Assembly (NCBI GenBank): GCA_936450465.1
Contig: OW388304.1
Location: forward strand, 14,861,061 to 14,925,060
Direction: 5' to 3'
Length of the DNA stretch: 64,000 nt
DNA from: Gibbula magus
Lineage: Eukaryota; Mollusca; Gastropoda; Trochida; Trochidae
Notes under the pieces: generated by a model
Databases searched by the model: none
What the model was told of the DNA's origin: nothing
What the model saw: only the letters and a program-made list of their open reading frames with translations
In this document: one piece after another, positions 59,401 to 64,000 of the stretch
Position numbering within the stretch: position 1 is the stretch's first letter
How the letters are laid out: each line of letters starts with the position of its first letter
Program-made: the position numbers and the translations under genes

Positions 59401-62400
59401 AAGAAATATATAAATTTAACTTTCTTTTGAATTCTAAAATAAATAAAAAAATGTGTGTGTATTTGACATGCTTTTGTAGCATTCAAGAATTTATTAGAAG
59501 ATAAACATTGATAAATATTTTTCTCAAAAGAAATGGTTCATACCTTCTTCGGTCATCACATGACAGCGTATCTCCCTGATCTTCTTCCGGCAACGTCCTC
59601 CCATGTCTTCCTCTGGCATGTCATCCTCCCAGGTCTTCCTCCGGCATAGAGTCCTCCCAGGTCTTCCTCCAGCATGGAGTCTTCCCAGGTCTTCCTCCTG
59701 CATGGAGTCCTCCCAGGTCTTCCTCCGGTATGGAGTCCTCCCAGTTCTTCATCTGGTCCTGTAAAATGTACTTATTGCTTAGATTCATTTACTGTGAACG
59801 TGGTTAGCTGTATGGTGCAAAAAAATAGTTCTAGCAATTAAATGGGCTTAGTATTATTTCATGTAAAGGACATGTACTATAGGTAGCCTAAGTCATGTCC
59901 TCTTTGATGAATATAAAATATATAGTCTTCTAGAGGCCAAAGATAATATAATTTTGGAATTTAAAACTTCGATAAGATCTGTAATAGAAATTTAATCTAA
60001 TAATGTCAACTGACAATCATAATTGGATAATCTAATGACAATTTCATAAGGGTTGTCAACAAAATGTGGCCGTTTTATCTAAATCAAACCATACGTGACA
60101 AATTTTGAAGTAGTCACAACCTAATCAAAACAATGAAGTCAGAAGCTCATATCTTACAAACATACCATTTACTTCTCTAAATTTCAGTAAATGATATTTT
60201 CAGTGTTCACATCTAGTTAATGATGTAATACATGCACTGCAGTTGTGCAATATACAGTTTATATTTCTCATATGAAAACTAAAGAAATATATAAGTTTAA
60301 CTTTCTTTTGAATTCTAAGATCAAAAAGAAAGAATGAATGTGTATTTGACATGCTTTTGTAGCTATCACTATTTATTAAAAGATAAACATTGATAAATGT
60401 TTTTCTCAATAGAAATTGTTCATACCTTCTTCGGTCATCACATGACAGGGTATCTCCCTGATCTTCTTCCAGCAACGTCCTCCCATGTCTTCCTCTGGCA
60501 TGTCATCCTCCCAGGTCTTCCTCCGGCATAGAGTCCTCCCAGGTCTTCCTCCAGCATGGAGTCTTCCCAGGTCTTCCTCCTGCATGGAGTCCTCCCAGGT
60601 CTTCCTCCGGTATGGAGTCCTCAAAGATCTTCCTCCGGTATGGAGTCCTCTCAGTTCTTCCTCCGGCATGGAGTCCTCCCAGGTCTTCATCTGGTCCTGT
60701 AAAATGTACTTATTGCTTAGATTCATTTACTGTGAATGTGGTTAGCTGTATGGTGCAAAAAAATAGTTCTAGCAATTACATGGGCTTAGTATTATTTCAT
60801 GTAAAGGACATGTACTATAGGTAGCCTAAGTCATGTCCTCTTAGCTGAATATAAAATATATAGTCTTCTAGCGGCCAAAGATAATATAATTCTGGAATTT
60901 AAAACTTCGATAAGATCTGTAATAGAAATTTAATCTAGTAATGTCAACTGACAATCAGCAATCATTAATTATATAAACTAATGACAATTTCATAAGGGTT
61001 GTCAACAAAATGTGACCGTTTTATCTAAATCAAACCATACGTGACAAATTTTGAAGTAGTCACAACCTAATCAAAACAATGAAGTCAGAAGCTCAAATCT
61101 TACAAACATACCATTTACTTCTCTAAATTTCAGTAAATAATATTTTCAGTGTTCACATCTAGTTAATGATTTAATACATGCACTGCAGTTGTGCAATATA
61201 CAGTTAATATTTCTCATATGAAAACTAAAGAAATATATAAATTTAACTTTCTTTTGAATTCTAAGATAAAAAAAAAAAATGTGTGTGTATTTGACATGCT
61301 TTTGTAGCATTCAAGAATTTATTAGAAGATAAACATTGATAAATATTTTTCTCAAAAGAAATGGTTCATACCTTCTTCGGTCATCACATGACAGGGTATC
61401 TCCCTGATCTTCTTCCGGCAACGTCCTCCCATGTCTTCCTCTGGCATGTCGTCCTCCCAGGTCTTCCTCTGGCATAGAGTCCTCTCAGGTCTTCCTCCGG
61501 TATGGAGTCCTCCAAGATCTTCTTCCGGTATGGAGTCCTCTCAGTTCTTCCTCCGGCATGGAGTCCTCCCAGGTCTTCATCTGGTCCTGTAAAATGTACT
61601 TATTGCTTATATTCATTTACTGTGAACGTGGTTAGCTGTATGGTGCAAAAAAATAGTTCTAGCAATTAAATGGGCTTAGTATTATTTCATGTAAAGGACA
61701 TGTACTATAGGTAGACTAAGTCATGTCCTCTTTGATGAATATAAAATATATAGTCTTCTAGAGGCCAAAGATAATATAATTTTGGAATTTAAAACTTCGA
61801 TAAGATCTGTAATAGAAATTTAATCTAATAATGTCAACTGACAATCATTAATTGGATAATCTAATGACAATTTCATAAGGGTTGTCAACAAAATGTGGCC
61901 GTTTTATCTAAATCAAACCATACGTGACAAATTTTGAAGTAGTCACAACCTAGTCAAAACAATGAAGTCAGAAGCTCATATCTTACAAACATACCATTTA
62001 CTTCTCTAAATTTCAGTAAATGATATTTTCAGTGTTCACATCTAGTTAATGATGTAATACATGATCTGCAGTTGTGCAATATACAGTTTATATTTCTCAT
62101 ATGAAAACTAAAGAAATATATAAGTTTAACTTTCTTTTGAATTCTAAGATCAAAAAGAAAGAATGAATGTGTATTTGACATGCTTTTGTAGCTATCACTA
62201 TTTATTAAAAGATAAACATTGATAAATGTTTTTCTCAATAGAAATTGTTCATACCTTCTTCGGTCATCACATGACAGGGTATCTCCCTGATCTTCTTCCA
62301 GCAACGTCCTCCAATGTCTTCCTCTGGCATGTCATCCTCCCAGGTCTTCCTCCGGCATAGAGTCCTCCCAGGTCTTCCTCCAGCATGGAGTCTTCCCAGG

Positions 62401-62516
62401 TCTTCCTCCTGCATGGAGTCCTCCCAGGTCGTCCTCCGGCATGGAGTCCTCCCAGGACGTCCTCCGGCATGGAGTCCTCCCAGGTCTTCCTCCGGCATGG
62501 AGTCCTCCCAGATCTT
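47420..62516. repeat. satellite C: 17 units of 880-945 bp, each with a 28-bp minisatellite core
   Basis: The landmark CATACCTTCTTCGGTCATCAC recurs 17 times from about 47800 to 62250 at spacings of about 880-945 bp. Units come in short- and long-core forms (core length differs by 56 bp, two 28-bp units). A 1826-1829-bp dimer dominates at the right (56754, 58580, 60406, 62235); a 2716-bp trimer is seen at 49554/52270. On the minus strand each core is bounded by TTTTACAG (acceptor-like) and AAG/GTATGA (donor-like). The left-most unit is diverged, and the last core has extra 28-bp units. The open frames on both strands come from the 28-bp repeat. Confidence 0.95.
62332..62516. repeat. expanded 28-bp minisatellite at the right end of satellite C
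   Basis: Seven consecutive units of GGAGTCCTCCCAGGTCTTCC + TCCGGCAT are more homogeneous than in internal copies. Because 28 is not a multiple of three, the minus strand cycles through all frames and yields a 28-residue peptide period. Confidence 0.9.
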
Positions 62517-62895
62517 GTGGATCCAAAAATAACAATGTGGAAAAGTTCACATTTGATGTATGTCTGATACTGTTCCCAGCAGTAAGTACCTGGTAAATGT
62601 ATTACATGAACTTATTTTAGATAAGGTCAAAACTGAATACTGTTATTGTTGAACTATTAGACAATTGTTGTTATAATCTAGAGAAACGTTTCAAACTCTC
62701 AACAATAAAAGATAAGATGTCAGTTTAATTTACAATTTCATAATTCAGTGAATTTCACACTTTACAATGTTCTGTTCTGCAGTTACGATTCAGTGTGAAC
62801 CTGCTACTTCTGAAATTACTCTATCAAGCATTATCCGAGCCCTCAACCCAAGTGATATATCTGCTTTTGAATATAGTGACTCACCTTGGTCCTCT
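62517..62895. other. unannotated sequence right of satellite C
   Basis: Begins GTGGATCCAAAAATAACAAT, which resembles the satellite B word GTGATCCAAAATATAACAAT. The rest is unrecognised. Confidence 0.4.
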
Positions 62896-63206
62896 GTGGC
62901 CAGTATGTCCAGGTGCATGTTGTGAAGCTAGCAGACACCTGTTGGGAAATTGTCTGAGGGGAGGGGGAACCTATCCCTTAACTAAACCTACTGTTGAGGT
63001 GTATCCTACATTCTAAACGTGTGCATCCACACGGGGAACTGTGTGGTCCCTAACTACCATGATAAGCATGGCCCCTAAAACTAAACAAGGACATGGAGCC
63101 TTGTTATACCAATCCTGGCAAAGCCTGCAGCTATTCACCCCTAAACTAATGGTGGGCATAGCTGACGTAGGATTGGACACCTCAAACAGACATCTCCAAC
63201 AACTAG
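62896..63206 (+). repeat. right flanking direct repeat of satellite C
   Basis: Counterpart of 47047-47345, offset about 15.85 kb, with an insertion of about 25 bp after GAGGGGAGGGGG. Frames of about 70 codons on both strands here have no recognised domain. Confidence 0.8.
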
Positions 63207-64000
63207 GGTCACGTCCCTTCACAACAGCAGCCCTTAGACGACCGAGTAGGATGGCATTCTGTTAAAAAAAATAAAGAAAATAAATGATGATGACCTACTC
63301 AGGATTTCCTCGTGGTGATTAACCATATAACCTCTAGGAGTTTTAGATATATCTAATTTTGATGTTTAAAGTGAAACATTCCTCATTTATATTGAAACTG
63401 ACAAATATAGATACAAAAATATAAACTATTTTCGGACAACTTTGAACATGCCATTAGCTCCACCCACAATAGTGTTGCATAACCCACGAGACATAACGAA
63501 CAACACTGGAGTTCACAGAACAATGACTACTGCTATTATGCAGTTATACATATTGAAGTAAGTTGGGTTTAACCCTGCTTTCAAGAGTATTTCAACTATA
63601 CATATGGAAAAAAGTTAAGCATCCCCTCGTTTTTTCACCAGCAAAACTTGTCTGAAGAAAGGAGACAATGTGTTAGTAAAAGCAACAGTATGATATAAGA
63701 GATTCATAATCTAGCAGTTTAAGAAATTTATTCAGATAACGTTTTGCTTCTTTTGGATATTTGTATATACATGTTATGTTATACTGAGAAATGAAAGTGA
63801 ATATTGGTTGCTGTAATGTGTGTAATTCCATTCTTTTTAAGTCAACAGATCAACTTTAGTATCTGCAAATGTTGTTTTGACGTTTATCCTTTAATGTATT
63901 CACAGTGCAATAGTTTTGTTTGGTAAGAAATCAGTACCATTAAATCTTCAGTCCTAATGTCTTAAAACGTCACTATTTGTAATATTTCTTTGAAGAAATA
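63207..64000. other. unannotated right edge
   Basis: No gene or repeat recognised. Confidence 0.4.

Noticed and set aside
49554..60726. Recurring 106-, 91- and 86-codon frames in satellite C as a protein family
   Set aside because: They ride on the 28-bp repeat and are open on both strands. Joining the putative exons (215 or 271 nt) gives a stop within about two units whichever phase is used.
33063..62516. CRISPR-like regular repeats
   Set aside because: Units are contiguous, 105-945 bp long, with no short repeat/unique spacer alternation and no cas genes; this is eukaryotic satellite DNA.

Overview
The window looks like repeat-dense eukaryotic (animal) DNA, most likely from a mollusc and possibly a gastropod. 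It is AT-rich and has no bacterial gene structure. It carries decayed LINEs, tRNA-derived SINEs, several MITE-like inverted-repeat elements, an element resembling the molluscan pearl/Helentron class (about 167-bp tandem core, ACGG microsatellite, terminal hairpin), and a short dispersed repeat (GTGAGTGAGTGAGTT...GGCG) that I associate from memory with abalone genomes. The taxon is inference; no database was searched.

Layout. 1-5.4 kb: a MITE fragment and a nearly full-length but broken L1/Tx1-like LINE (endonuclease, reverse transcriptase with FADD, CxxC-type C-terminus). 5.4-11.3 kb: a foldback-like structure with inverted ends, each made of a shared end plus 21-bp subterminal repeats; its left arm runs into 1.5 kb of 16-bp minisatellite, and LINE and SINE pieces lie inside. 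11.7-20 kb: the only convincing gene region. A four-exon minus-strand gene (exons 19962-20022, 17906-18106, 17221-17424, 16745-16989) reads as one 236-residue secreted protein with a signal peptide, an F5/8-type-C/fucolectin-like domain and a PAN/apple-like domain. All introns are phase 1 and there is a downstream AATAAA. A second, similar signal-peptide exon (12364-12427, minus, also phase 1) suggests a head-to-tail paralogue, but I found no further exons for it. 20-33 kb: intergenic DNA with MITEs, nested insertions, a candidate solo LTR and short duplications.

33-62.5 kb: almost entirely satellite DNA in three adjacent families. Satellite A has a 105-112-bp unit (33.06-36.2 kb). Satellite B has a unit of about 256 bp, alternating 251- and 261-bp types, with a 3140-bp higher-order repeat (36.75-45.2 kb). 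Satellite C has a unit of about 880-945 bp and 17 copies, each with a 28-bp minisatellite and flanking splice-like signals (47.4-62.5 kb). A and B share a recognisable segment and are joined by intermediate sequence, so they probably have a common origin. Satellite C is bracketed by 300-bp direct repeats. The last 1.5 kb holds no recognisable gene.

No operon-like or multi-gene system is present. The most informative parts are the small lectin-like gene with its candidate paralogue, the foldback-like element, and the satellite block, whose internal insertions and duplications record its history.
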